A DNA stretch of 64,000 nt from Zingiber officinale (GCF_018446385.1 NC_055989.1:132211004-132275003), one strand, 5' to 3'. Shown: positions 33,331-47,056, counted from the stretch's first letter. Translations and numbers: made by a program. The notes: generated by a model from the sequence alone, not told the origin.

Positions 33331-35989
33331 ATCCCCCACACGAATGGAAATTATGGATAAGTTTCAAATCTCAAACAAGAGTTTTATCGGAAAACTATTA
33401 CATCAGGAAAGGTAGCTTGTGACTTTGAACCTTCCGTAGTGGAATACGATCATATTTACTTAGCTGCCCAATGAACTATATCTTGAATTGTTCAGCCGTT
33501 GTTGTAAACCAAGATAATCATATCCACACAATAGCCCCCTAGACTTTTACTAGTTCTCTATTGTGCCCGTTTTAGTTATGGACAAAGCTTGGGATTCATA
33601 AATGTTTCATTGAACAAGTCTGTCTTCACACTTATATAGATGATCTCCTATTAAGAGTATCCTGCAATACCCTATTATACCCTTTATGGTATAATATAGG
33701 AATCATTAAGAACTTTTGTTCATCCTTTACTTATTTCACAGGTTGCACCTTTTGTCTCCAGGAATGAGTTGGAGTAATTACTCCTAGATGCCTCGAATCT
33801 TATAGCTTAGTTATCCCTTTTGAACCATGATCTTGGAATCTCTAGTCAACATGGTTGGGTTACCACTACTCGATTTAAATGTTGAGTTTTAGGCTCATTC
33901 CCCTAGACATGCAGTATAATTGATCTCTTGGTAGGCCTAGCGGATCTGCATAATTCTCTATATTTAATAGAGATTTTACCACTAAAGATCTACTGCTTTA
34001 ATGGTATTAAGTTATTTCAAAACTTACCATTTTATACTAGTGACATTCTCATAATTTTTTAGATACTATAATGTATCATATATATTGGCACAGTGGTTAA
34101 CCCCCACATTAGAAGGTTCGTGACCTTTCAATGTCTTACAGAGATTTTTCATTTCTATCTCACTGAGGCTTGTGGTTTACCGAGAGGATAAATTCCCCCA
34201 TAATTTTTAGGATAAACCCAAAATTTATCAACATAGCTTTTATCGTCTCTTTAATGTTTAAGCCATCATTGTTGAATTGAGGTGAATGTGATATAGTCAA
34301 TTATCGGAATGTTGTTCTTCCTTGAGTAACATTCCTTGAGGAATATCCTGCCGTTAATCACCATGGATGATCTTGCTTAATTGATTTTTCCAACCACATT
34401 TCTAGTATTTATAAAACACTTCAAGGGCCTCAATCTTACTTAAAAGCAAGTCTCCATAATTCCAATCTTTTGATTTCACCGAGTTAAAACTATGGTTGTC
34501 TAATCAGGATGATGATCATGATTACACTCGTTGTAAAAAAAGTGCTCAATCTAGTATGCATCACTTGGTCTTCCAATTTCACTGAGCTAGAGCTATGATC
34601 GTCTACTTGGAGTATTGACCAGGATTGACTCAAGAGGTATACATCCCTTGGTCTTCCAATCTTATCGAGCCAAACTTGTGGTCATCTGATCGGAGTGCTG
34701 ACCAAGATTGTATTTACTCTTCGAGAGACACTCGACTCAAGAAGTATACATCGCCTGGTCTTCCAATCTTATCAAGCCAAAGATGTGGTCATCTGATTGG
34801 AGTGCTGACTAGGATTGTATTACTTTTCGAGAGATACTCGACTCAAGAAGTATACTTCCCTTGGTCCTCCAATCTTATCAAGCCAAACTTGTGGTCATTT
34901 GATCAGAGTGCTGACCAAGATTGTATTTACTCTTCGAGAGACACTCACTTAAGAAGTATACATCGCTTGGTCTTCCAATCTTATTGAGCCAAAGGTGTGG
35001 TTGTCTGATTGGAGTGCTGACTAGGATTGTATTACTTTTCGAGAGATACTTGACTTAAGAAGTATACTTCCCTTGGTCTTCCAATCTTATCGATCCAAAG
35101 TTGTGGTCGTCTGATTAGAGTGCTGACCAAGATTGTATTACTCTTCAAGAGACACTTGATTCAAGAAGTATAAATCCCTTTGTCTTCCAATCTTATTGAG
35201 CCAAAGCCGCGGTCGTCTGATTGGAGTGCTGACTAAGATTGTTACTCTTTGAGAGATACTCGACTCAAGAAGTATACATCTCTTTGTCTTCTAATCTTAT
35301 CGAGCCAAAGCTGCGGTCGTCTGATTGGAGTGCTGCCTAAGATTTGTATTACTTTTCGAGAGATACTCGACTCAAGAAGTATACATTTCTTGGTCTTCCA
35401 ATCTTATCGAGTCATAGTTGTAGTCGTTTGATTGAAGTGCTGACTATGATTGTATTTATTCTTTGTGAGACACTTGACTTCATTCTTAGTCACTTGCAAC
35501 ACATGTAATGCAATCCTTCTAACTCATCTATTTTGACCTCAACTTAGGTCTTATTGAGTTAGACTCAATTCTAGCTTTTTTCTAAGTGGGCTTGATCTTC
35601 TATCTGAAGACTCATTAGCCCTCTTTTTGGATAGTTTAAACTCACCGTCCTCAACTTTGTGACTCTAGTCAAATGATCCTCACAAAGCCTTGACCATCAC
35701 TGTTATATTATACCCATGGTATAATTTTGTTGCTCATCCTTTTAAGACATGGTTCTCACATAAGAAAATTCTATTATTTCTTGCGAGTAATTCTCCCATC
35801 ACTTGAGGTTCACTTTTAGATGTGCTAGAACATCTTTTGATAGTAATCTTAAAAGATGCATTTTGTTCAAGTAATATAGTGTCTTTTACTGTCATTGCTT
35901 GAAGACAATTACGGAGAATTTCTCCAAATGTTTTTCTCCTGTAGGAGTGGGACCCACAGTCGCCATAATCGCCAATATCGTCTTAAGAT
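33331..35989 (-). other. Internal, non-coding part of the LARD-like element
   Basis: No pol or gag remnant is visible. 33331-34460 resembles the 3' untranslated zone of the Copia at 55701. 34480-35475 is a tandem array. 35476-35989 is unclassified. Confidence 0.65.
34480..35475. repeat. 106-bp tandem repeat array, about 10 units
   Basis: Phase markers ('gagccaaa..tgtggtc' and variants) start at 34677, 34774, 34880, 34986, 35092, 35198, 35302 and 35409, with two more diverged units before them. Spacing is 97-107 bp, mostly 106. Each unit ends '...tcttccaatcttatc'. The period is not a multiple of three, and the open frames through it are chance. Confidence 0.9.
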
Positions 35990-36261
35990 TGTTGGATATT
36001 ATTCATCTAAGAAAAAATATGGTATATTGATCTTCGGTATTGAGATCCAATAGTTGGGCCCGGTTAGTCATCTCGACAATGAGTCAATGACTCTAACCGG
36101 TGGAGCTCGGTATGACGATGTGGACCTTGTCCCATTTATACTCTTGACATCTCCTTTTGGTTATCGAAGTACCCCTTCGGGTAAGAGACATACATTTATT
36201 GGTATCATCGCTACTGACCTAATCTTGTCGGTCATCGAATCATCCCTTCGGATATCGACAC

Positions 36262-38942
36262 TGTTAGGATGTATACTAAAAGTCTAGCTTTTGGTATAAA
36301 CATTTATCTAGAAATAAGAATCACATTGGTCAAATGTCTACATTTAGTTGTATTTGTTCAATTAATTTATATTGTAGATAACATAGCATGTGGTGTCACG
36401 TGCAGAAGATGATGTTATCAGTACCTTATAAATTATAAACAATAGCTCACGATCAAAATGGAAATGAACAAACCATTAGAAGGTCGTAGTGTAATTAGGT
36501 ATCAGTTTGTCTTGACTGTATAATTACACTAGTACACTTAGAGTGTATTGAGTAGGACCATTTGAGGTCGTTTCTTTTATACTGACTTTATAAAGGAACA
36601 AAGACCTCAGTTATTATGGAAGTGTGTGCTCTTAATCCTAATATAATAACAAGCACATATATTTGATATTTATTTCTTTAATTTATCAATGGGTGAGATT
36701 TAGTTCGATGAATCGATAAGCCCGATAAGTTGGGAAATGATATCACTTATAGTGTGTGTTGTTGATTATAGAATGAAACTGTGTCCTAGAGATACTAGGT
36801 TGATAATGTCCTCAAGAGGAGCTCATAAGGATTGTCATGTTAAACCCTGCAGGTGGACTTAGTCCGACATGACGATAAGGTTGAGTGGTACTACTCTTGG
36901 AGTAAGATATTAATTAAATGAGTTGTCAGTAACTCACTTAATTAGTGGGCATTCGACATCTTAAACACAGGGAGACTAACACACTCATAATAAGAAGGAG
37001 CCCAAAAATGTAATTTGGGATTGGTGCGGTAGTTCAATAATAGTTCTCTAGTGGAATGAATTATTATTGATAAAATTAAGTTGTGTGTTCGGGGCGAACA
37101 CGGGATGCTTAATTTTATCGGGAGACCAAAACCAATTCCTCCTCTCGGTCCCTATCGTAGCCTCTTGTATATAGAGATTTATACCCACCACATACCCACC
37201 TTCTTATCCATCCAATGGGGCCGGCCAAGCTAGCTTGGAACCCAAGCTAGGGCCGGCCATGACCAAATGGATAAGCCAAGTTGGTGGCCGGCCAAAGCTT
37301 GGGTCCCAAGCTTAGGTGGCCGACCACTAGATTATTAAAAGGGATTTTTATTAAAATTATTTCTTATGTGGATATAAAGGAGAGTTTAAAAATTAAAAAT
37401 TTCCTTTTATAGCTTTCTACAAAAGATTAAGAGAAGAGATTAATCTCTTTCCTTATTTGTAGATTAAAAGGATGGTTTTAATTTTTTGGTAAAAACTTTC
37501 CTTATTTGTAAATCATCTACATGTTTAAAAGAGAGTTTAAAATCTTTCCTTATTTGTTGATTAAAAAGGTGGATTTTAAATTTTAAGAAAACTTTCCTTT
37601 TTAATCATGTTCATGATTTAAAAGAAAGTTTAAAAATTAAATATTCTCTTTTATAAGTTTCTACAAAAGATTAAGAAAAGATTTGATATCTTTCCTTATT
37701 TGTAGATTAAAAGAGATTTTAATTTTTAGAGATAACTTTCTTTTTATCCACATGTTTAAAAGAGAGATTTTAATTTATTAAATTTCCTTTTTATAAACCA
37801 ATCATGAAGGGATAAAAATTATTGGAGAAATTTTTATAAATTTCTAGAAACAAATTAGGAAGTTTTAATTTTTGTTTAAATTAAAACTCTCCTTGTTTTG
37901 GGGAAAGAGTGGCCGGCCATTACAATTGAAAAAAGAAAATTGTTTTAATTAAAATAATTTTTCTTTTTCATGGCAAAGGAATTAAGGAAATTTTTATTTA
38001 AATTTCCTTATTTGCCAAGACCAAGGATTATAAAAGAGGAGGTAGAGGTGCCTTCATGGCTAACGACTCTATTCTTTTCTTCCTCTCTTTTCTTCCTTGG
38101 TGTGGCGGCCCCTAGAGGTTCTCCTTCTCCTTCTCTCTTCTCCTTCTTGTGGCCGAGACTTCATCATCTCTTGGAGGCATAGAAGTGGCCGGATCTAGCT
38201 TGGAGAAAAGAAGATAAAGGAGTCTTGTTTCTTGCATCCCTTGGAGCTTGGTTGGTGAAAAAGATCTTCATCTTTTGGAAGCTTTGTGCTTGGCCGAAAC
38301 TTGAAGAAAGGAGAAGAAGGTGCTTTGGTGGATTCTCATCTCGGAAGATCGTTGCCCACACAACGTCCGAGGTTAGAAGAGGAATACGGTAGAAGATCAA
38401 GAGGTCTTTCTAAAAGGTATAACTAGTATTTTTCCTTTCCGCATCATACTAGTTATTTTGGAAATAATACCAAATACAAGAGGCTTACGATTCTAGTGTT
38501 TCGAATATGTTTTTCGAAGTTGTGTTCTTTTGTTTCTTTCTTTTCCTTGTGATTTGATTGTTCTCTTTGGTTAACCTAAAGTTATTTTAGGAAATTAAAT
38601 ATTAGCTTTCTATTAAAGGTTTTGTCTAGTCGGTGGTGGTTGCTCCCATATCCAAGAAGGCCATGTGCCTCGCCACGTCAGTACTGGGAACCTTTTATGG
38701 AAATTAATATTTAATGGAATTAATAACTTAAGGAGACTTGGGTCGAACGTGTTAAGTTCCGCAGGAGATCCAAGTCAAAACCTAAAAGAACAAATAGATT
38801 AAGTTTTGGATCAAACGTGTTAAGTTCCGCAGGCGATCCAAAATTTAATTTAAAAGAACACATGGTAGCTAGGAAAAAGGTTCAGACCTTTGTACAAAAT
38901 TTGTACAGTGGAACCTATAGGTTTTCCGAGTAGCAACCAACA
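36262..38942 (+). repeat. 5' LTR of the young Copia
   Basis: 2681 bp, TGTTAGGATG...CAACCAACA. It contains several GGCCGGCC-centred motifs (37210-37325), a long AT-rich zone of related 'tttaaaagagagtttaaaa' words (37330-37860) and, at about 38614-38900, a conserved 3' part with two 'aacgtgttaagttccgcagg' repeats. Confidence 0.92.
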
Positions 38943-41900
38943 ATTGGTATCAGAGCTAGGGTTTTGCCTCTGTGTATTTGGTATTAGTTTAATTATGCAC
39001 ATGTCATACATAATTTAGGCAGGTTAATAGTAGGATGTGCTAACTTTGTGGATGCAGGATCCAACTATTATGGCTTATAGTTATTATGTGTGTGATTGGA
39101 CCCTTGGACATGTCAAGGGCATTTTATATGTGTGTGTATGATTGTATTAAAAATACAGCAGGAGTTGTATTTAGTTTTATTAGGATTTTATTTTTTGATC
39201 TAGTTACATGTACATTCCTTTTATGGAATATAGGATCGATGGATGTAAATTTTATTTTATGTTCGATCTAGTTTACATGTACATTCCTACGAGGAATATA
39301 GGATCGAAAAATGTAAAATTCTATTTATGTCGCGGATCGAATCTTGCAAGGCGTGGACCTTTTGAGGACCAGAGGCGCAGCGGAACAAGGAGCAAGATGG
39401 ATGCGACAACTAGACCCGGTGGCGGTGGCCAAGATGGCAGCAGCTAGGGTTGGCGACACACGGAGGACAACAACTAGAGATAAAAGCCATAATAGTTGAA
39501 AATTAGATTTTCTATTTATTGCTTTTATATTGTGTTGTGTGTGCATGTTAGTTTACATGTTTAGTAGGCTAGCATAGTTAAAATTCCTCATTTATAAATA
39601 ACTAAGTGGGAGAGGGATTTTTAAGTAAATCCCATGGTCTCCATTACTGGTTTGTAAGTGATGCAAACAAGCTTGCGCGTTGGCTCTGAGTGCCTTCCTC
39701 CATAACGGATGAGCTTGTCTGTGGATCACTAGAACAGACTTCCATTTTTGGATGACTATAGGAAGTTAATTAAGAGCGTGTGATCTTCCCCAATGGAAGG
39801 GGCATAATCTTATTAATGGACTTAGTGTCAAGTAATGGTATACACTTAGACACATCTAATAGTATCCTCCCCATCGGAGTCACTGCTATTATTTGTGTGA
39901 CCAAAAGACACCAACTATTAATTTTATTTGTCAAAAAGTTAAGTTGACAAAATAATAAAATTAATGGGTTAAAACCCTCCTTTTACAAATGTTGAATTTG
40001 TATACGTCCACACTAACGTGGCATGCAAAATTCACGGTGTTTTGAGGTGTTGGTTAATTTAAAATAGTATTGTTTGAGGAATCAATATTATTCTAAATTT
40101 AAAGTTTTGACCAAATATTTGATCAAAGATAGATCAACTATTAATTTTATTTGTCATAAAGTAAAGTTGATGAGATAATAAAATTAATGGATTAAATCTT
40201 CTCTTTGATTTTGTATACGTCCACACTATCGTGGCATACAAAATTCATAGGGATTTTTAAAAGAATTGATCTTGACCAAATATTTTTGTGATTCTTAGGA
40301 TTTAAAATGTTTGTCAATCCCCTAGTTGTTATACTATAGAAAAGACTTAGTAGTCCCAATTGTAATGATTGGAAATAGGACTTGGACATTAAGGTAGACT
40401 GTCTTCTTAGAACTAAGAACAATTTAGGTGTATTTAATTCATTAGTTGAAACATGTCTAGTGGTGTTATCTACCAGAACCTGGAGTGTAGATACAAGATG
40501 TCATGTATGCAATTCATTGCAGGGTTCCAGGAAACCCGACAACTAAATGAAAGGTAAATCACCGTCCACATGGGCACTACTGTAAAAGTGGTAGCTGTTG
40601 CAGTAGGAGATGTTTATCCTTTGATAAGAATAAAATATGGATTTTAAGTAATTGTCTTTACGTACCAAGTTTAGAAAGAACCTGATTTCAGTTTCTAAAC
40701 TATTATAGATATTGTGTCTATTTTGATAACAAAGTTGTTATCAAGAAAAATAGGAAAGTTATCTATTCTGGTATGATGGTTGACAATTTATAATCCAATA
40801 ACTCCCACGATGCAACAAATGGAAATTAGTAGCACATCTTCTAATTTTAAGAGAAAGCAACCTTCGGAAATGAACCAATTATATCTTTGGCATCTAAAGC
40901 TAGGTTATACTTGAGTAGGATTCATTGGTAGCTGATGAACTTTTGGGTTCATTAGTAGTGGAAATCTTTCCAACCTGCGAGTCTTACTTGGAAGAAAAAA
41001 TAACCAAGAAGCTTTTAAGTCTAAGGGGCATGCAGCCAAAGATATATTATTAGTTCATTCTGATTTGTGTGATCCTATGACTATCCAGTCAAGAGGTAGT
41101 ATCGAATATTTCGTCTATTTTATAGACAACTATTCAAGATACAAATACATTTACTTAATGTGCCGCAAGACTAAGTGCTTTGATTAGTTCAAAGAGTACA
41201 AGGCTGATGCGGAGAAACGTTAAAGTAAAAGTATCAAGTCACTATGGTAAGATCGTAGTGACAAGTACCTCTTGGGACGATTTAGGAGTCACTTATCAAA
41301 AGTAGGGATTCAATCCCAACTAACTGCACCTGGTACACCCCAACAGAATGGTGTAGTAGAAAGAAGGTATAAGACTCTTATGGAAATAATTAGATTGATG
41401 ATGAGTTATTCAGAAAATTACCAAGTTCGTTTTAAGGATATACCCTGGAAAAGAAAGTGAACATAGTATCTTCCAAAGTCAGAACTCTCTACTCATATAG
41501 AATTGCTGAATAGGTGTAAGCCTATTTTGAAGCATATTCGGATTCGGGAAGTCCAGCACATATGCTGAAGAGAGACAATGGTAATTTGGACAGGAATTCA
41601 CTTGTTTGTGGGTTATCCTAGAGAAATGAATGTAGGTTTATAGTCTTAAAAATCAGAAGGTCATTGTTAGCATCAATGATCGATTTTTAGAAAAGGACTA
41701 TGTAATAAACCGAGTGCCCATAAGTAAATTTGTTCTTATGGAAATAATAAAAGACATGTCTAATCTAGTACCAACTGTACAAGATGAGATACCACAAGGA
41801 AACTGCAACACGTATCACAAATGATACACAATTGCAGAAAGTGCCTTGTCTAGTGGGAGGGTTGTTAGGCAACCTAAAAGATTCATGTTTTGGGAGAGTT

Positions 41901-43481
41901 TTTGGACTCGATCCCTGGAGGACATGAACCTGATCTCCGGACATATGACGAAGCACTCCAAGATAAAGATGCAGCATCTTGGCAAAGAGTAATGAATAAC
42001 AGAATTAGAATATATGTATTCTAATAAAATCTGGAAGCTTATAGAACCACCAAAATGTGTAAAAGCCTTTGGGTGTAAAAAGGTCTATAATAGGAAAAGA
42101 GGGATAGACAGGAAGGTAGAAACTTTCAAAGCAAGGCTTGATGAAAAAGGAAACCTTTTCACTGGTAGTCATGCTTAAGTCTATCCGAATTCTTTTATCT
42201 ATTTGGCAAGTGGATGTCAAGACAACATTCCTTAATGGAAGTCTTGAAGAAAGGATCCATATAAAGCAACCAAAAGGGTTCATTGCAAAGGGCTAAGAGC
42301 ATCTTGTGTGCAAGCTCAATCAGTCTATGGACTGAGGCAAAGCTTCAAGGTCTTGGAACATCCGGTTTATCAAAGTAATCCAGACCTATGGATTTATTTA
42401 GTAACTGGATAAGTCTTGTGTATACAAAAGGTGTGATGGAAGCGTGGTTGTATTTTTTGTACTATACGTAGATAACATTTTTGGTAGTTGGAAACAATAT
42501 CAAAATGTTGTCAGAAGTAAGGGTATGGTTGTCCAAACAATTCAATATAAAGGACTTGGGAGGATGTATATATTCTTGAGATCAAAGTAATAAGGGATCG
42601 CAAGAAAAGAATATTTTACTTATCCCAAGCTTCATACATCGGAAAAATCCTTGCTCGTTTTAAGCATGCAAAACTCCAAGAAAGGTTTCTTACCTTTTAA
42701 GGATGGAGTAACTTTATCTAAAGATATGTCTCTGTAGACATCAAAGGAGATAAAGGAAATAAAGGCAGTTCTTTATGCTTCGGCTATAGGAAGCCTAGAG
42801 TATGCTATACACGAGATCAGAAATCTGTTTTGCCAAGGGCATAGTTAGCAGATATCAAAGTAACCCTGGACAAGGATAGTAGACTGCAGTAAAGCATATA
42901 TTGAAGTACCTTAGAGGCACTAGAGATTATATGCTAGCTTACAAGGCAGTTAATTTGGTCCCTGTGGGTTGCATGGATTTTGACTTCCAATCGGATAGGG
43001 ACAATAATAAGTCAACCTCGGGGTTTTGTGTTTACATTAGGAGGTAAAGTCATAACTATGGAAGAGTGATAAGCATATGTGTTTTTCTGGACTCCACCAT
43101 AGAAGTTTAGTATATGGCAAGCCTCTGAGGTAGCCATAAAAGCTGAATGACTCAATAACCTCAAGATAGACTTAGATATGATTTCTGGTTTGTCCAAAGA
43201 TTATTACAATTTATTGTAATAATATTGGTGCAGTAGCAAACTCGAAGAAATCATAAGTCTATAAAGGCAAGTAAACACAATAGAGCGCAAGTACCACCCA
43301 ATACGAGAAATCGTATAAACGAGGAGAAGTTGTTGCTGCCTAGATTACATCAGATGATGACCTATAGATCTTTTCACTAAGGCCCTTAAGGCAAGAGCTT
43401 TTGATGGGCATGTTGAAGGGTTGGGATTCAGATGTATGACAGCAGATATGGCAGCTTAGTCTTTTAGTATAAGTGGGAGAT
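38943..43481 (+). pseudogene. Decayed Copia gag-pol region
   Basis: Recognisable fragments appear in pol order. Around 41040-41160 there is integrase core-like sequence. At 41272-41460 the integrase segment LTAPGTPQQNGVVERR is found. RT words (VDVKTTFLNGSLEE) lie near 42210-42250, and RNase H-like debris near 42940-43400. No segment exceeds about 65 codons without a stop. The gag zone (39000-40900) is not recognisable. It is inactive as read. Confidence 0.75.
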
Positions 43482-46162
43482 TGTTAGGATGTATACTAAA
43501 AGTCTAGCTTTTGGTATAAACATTTATCTAGAAATAAGAATCACATTGGTCAAATGTCTACATTTAGTTGTATTTGTTCAATTAATTTATATTGTAGATA
43601 ACATAGCATGTGGTGTCACGTGCAGAAGATGATGTTATCAGTACCTTATAAATTATAAACAATAGCTCACGATCAAAATGGAAATGAACAAACCATTAGA
43701 AGGTCGTAGTGTAATTAGGTATCAGTTTGTCTTGACTGTATAATTACACTAGTACACTTAGAGTGTATTGAGTAGGACCATTTGAGGTCGTTTCTTTTAT
43801 ACTGACTTTATAAAGGAACAAAGACCTCAGTTATTATGGAAGTGTGTGCTCTTAATCCTAATATAATAACAAGCACATATATTTGATATTTATTTCTTTA
43901 ATTTATCAATGGGTGAGATTTAGTTCGATGAATCGATAAGCCCGATAAGTTGGGAAATGATATCACTTATAGTGTGTGTTGTTGATTATAGAAGGAAACT
44001 GTGTCCTAGAGATACTAGGTTGATAATGTCCTCAAGAGGAGCTCATAAGGATTGTCATGTTAAACCCTGCAGGTGGACTTAGTCCGACATGACGATAAGG
44101 TTGAGTGGTACTACTCTTGGACTAAGATATTAATTAAATGAGTTGTCAGTAACTCACTTAATTAGTGGGCATTCGACATCTTAAACACAGGGAGACTAAC
44201 ACACTCATAATAAGAAGGAGCCCAAAAATGTAATTTGGGATTGGTGCGGTAGTTCAATAATAGTTCTCTAGTGGAATGAATTATTATTGATAAAATTAAG
44301 TTGTGTGTTCGGGGCGAACACGGGATGCTTAATTTTATCGGGAGACCAAAACCAATTCCTCCTCTCGGTCCCTATCGTAGCCTCTTGTATATAGAGATTT
44401 ATACCCACCACATACCCACCTTCTTATCCATCCAATGGGGCCAGCCAAGCTTGGAACCCAAGCTAGGGCCGGCCATGACCAAATGGATAAGCCAAGTTGG
44501 TGGCCGGCCAAAGCTTGGGTCCCAAGCTTAGGTGGCCGACCACTAGATTATTAAAAGGGATTTTTATTAAAATTATTTCTTATGTGGATATAAAGGAGAG
44601 TTTAAAAATTAAAAATTTCCTTTTATAGCTTTCTACAAAAGATTAAGAGAAGAGATTAATCTCTTTCCTTATTTGTAGATTAAAAGGATGGTTTTAATTT
44701 TTTGGTAAAAACTTTCCTTATTTGTAAATCATCTACATGTTTAAAAGAGAGTTTAAAATCTTTTCTTATTTGTTGATTAAAAATGTGGATTTTAAATTTT
44801 AAGAAAACTTTCCTTTTTAATCATGTTCATGATTTAAAAGAAAGTTTAAAAATTAAATATTCTCTTTTATAAGTTTCTACAAAAGATTAAGAAAAGATTT
44901 GATATCTTTCCTTATTTGTAGATTAAAAGAGATTTTAATTTTTAGAGATAACTTTCTTTTTATCCACATGTTTAAAAGAGAGATTTTAATTTATTAAATT
45001 TCCTTTTTATAAACCAATCATGAAGGGATAAAAATTATTGGAGAAATTTTTATAAATTTCTAGAAACAAATTAGGAAGTTTTAATTTTTGTTTAAATTAA
45101 AACTCTCCTTGTTTTGGGGAAAGAGTGGCCGGCCATTACAATTGAAAAAAGAAAATTGTTTTAATTAAAATAATTTTTCTTTTTCATGGCAAAGGAATTA
45201 AGGAAATTTTTATTTAAATTTCCTTATTTGCCAAGACCAAGGATTATAAAAGAGGAGGTAGAGGTGCCTTCATGGCTAACGACTCTATTCTTTTTCTTCC
45301 TCTCTTTTCTTCCTTGGTGTGGCCGACCCCTAGAGGTTCTCCTTCTCCTTCTCTCTTCTCCTTCTTGTGGCCGAGACTTCATCATCTCTTGGAGGCATAG
45401 AAGTGGCCGGATCTAGCTTGGAGAAAAGAAGATAAAGGAGTCTTGTTTCTTGCATCCCTTGGAGCTTGGTTGGTGAAAAAGATCTTCATCTTTTGGAAGC
45501 TTTGTGCTTGGCCGAAACTTGAAGAAAGGAGAAGAAGGTGCTTTGGTGGATTCTCATCTCGGAAGATCGTTGCCCACACAACGTCCGAGGTTAGAAGAGG
45601 AATACGGTAGAAGATCAAGAGGTCTTTCTAAAAGGTATAACTAGTATTTTTCCTTTCCGCATCATACTAGTTATTTTTGGAAATAATACCAAATACAAGA
45701 GGCTTACGTTCTAGTGTTTCGAATATGGTTTTTCGAAGTTGTGTTCTTTTGTTTCTTTCTTTTCCTTGTGATTTGATTGTTCTCTTTGGTTAGCCTAAAG
45801 TTATTTTAGGAAATTAAATATTAGCTTTCTATTAAAGGTTTTGTCTAGTCGGTGGTGGTTGCTCCCATATCCAAGAAGGCCATGTGCCTCGCCACGTCAG
45901 TACTGGGAACCTTTTATGGAAATTAATATTTAATGGAATTAATAACTTAAGGAGACTTGGGTCGAACGTGTTAAGTTCCGCAGGAGATCCAAGTCAAAAC
46001 CTAAAAGAACAAATAGATTAAGTTTTGGATCAAACGTGTTAAGTTCCGCAGGCGATCCAAAATTTAATTTAAAAGAACACATGGTAGCTAGGAAAAAGGT
46101 TCAGACCTTTGTACAAAATTTTGTACAGTGGAACCTATAGGTTTTCCGAGTAGCAACCAACA
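43482..46162 (+). repeat. 3' LTR of the young Copia
   Basis: Nearly identical to 36262-38942. Visible differences include loss of 4 bp in the 'gctagcttgg' motif and single-base changes in homopolymer runs. Confidence 0.92.
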
Positions 46163-46390
46163 GACACTACCCCTTTGGGTAAACTCATCCCTAAGGATAA
46201 GAGTATTAAGCTCGAGGTGAAGGCTAGACCTTCTTGTTGGGACCGATATGACCGCTAGAGGGGGAGTGAATAGCGTTTCGTGGCGCTCCTTGTGTCATTT
46301 GCTTCGTCTTGATGATGATATGCTGCGGAAATAAAATACAAGACTCACACAACGCTAACAAGTAGATTTACTTGGTATCCACCTCAAGAT

Positions 46391-47056
46391 TGTTGGGGTT
46401 GCAAGGTTGCAAACATAGTCCCATATTGGAAACACATGGGAAAGATCATGGGTTTATAAGAGAAAAGATATCTCCATTAGCATGAGGCCTTTTGGGGAGA
46501 GCCCAAGAGCAAAACCATGAGGGCTTAGGCCCAAAGTGGACAATATCATGCAATTGTGGAGATATCTAAATTATTTTCGATCCTACAATTGGTATCAGAG
46601 CCCGGACTGCCAGAAAGTTTAACCGCCGACTGTGCACAAGAGCTATGGTTTGATTGAGCCATGTGGGTACAATATTGACCTCGAACAAAGAAAGTGGGGG
46701 CTCCTATGTTCGGATCAAGAGGACAAGACACCAGGCAGGAAGTCCTAGTTGCGACTAGGCAAGGAAGTCCTAGTAGGTCGGATGGACCGAGGGGCAGGAA
46801 GACCTGGTGGGTCGAGGATCGGACGTGGGAAGCCTATGGTCCTTTGTTTGAGGGGGGATTGTTGGGGTTGCAAGGTTGTAAATATAGTCCCATATTGGAA
46901 ACACATGGAAAAGATCATGGGTTTATAAGAGAAAAGATATCTCCATTGGCATCAGGCCTTTTGGGGAGAGCCCAAGAGCAAAACCATGAGGGCTTAGGCC
47001 CAAAGTGGACAATATCATGCAATTGTGGAGATATCTAAATTCTTTTCGATCCTACA
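46391..47056 (+). mobile_element. TRIM retrotransposon, 666 bp, TSD AAGAT
   Basis: LTRs of 197 bp (46391-46587 and 46860-47056), both TGTTGGGGTTGC...GATCCTACA and differing at few sites, flank a 272-bp internal part. The PBS TGGTATCAGAGCCC follows the 5' LTR, and GAGGGGGGAT precedes the 3' LTR. The 5-bp repeat AAGAT (46386-46390 and 47057-47061) is perfect. It has no coding capacity. The internal part has repeated 'caggaagtcctag' words. Confidence 0.95.

Larger units (their letters stand above)
36262..46162 (+). mobile_element. Young Ty1/Copia element with decayed coding region, TSD GACAC
   Basis: Two 2681-bp LTRs (36262-38942 and 43482-46162) differ by only about ten substitutions and a few small indels by eye. 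The GACAC direct repeat flanks it (36257-36261 and 46163-46167), and the neighbouring LTR at 32324 preserves the empty site. The PBS TGGTATCAGAGC is at 38945 and the tract AAGTGGGAGAT at 43471-43481. The internal 4.5 kb keeps scattered integrase, RT and RNase H words but is full of stops and frameshifts. It probably moved by borrowed enzymes. Confidence 0.92.

Noticed and set aside
34625-34987. 120-codon repetitive open frame
   Set aside because: It lies in the 106-bp tandem array. The period is not a multiple of three and the frame is not kept over the array.
34480-35475. Regular repeats reminiscent of a CRISPR array
   Set aside because: The units are contiguous, about 106 bp, without short repeats and unique spacers, and lie in a plant retroelement.
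37970-38400. Small frames repeated at 37970 and 45186 (and on the minus strand at 38164 and 45382)
   Set aside because: They are duplicated because they are in the two LTRs of one element. The plus-strand frames differ by indels, so they are not under coding selection.
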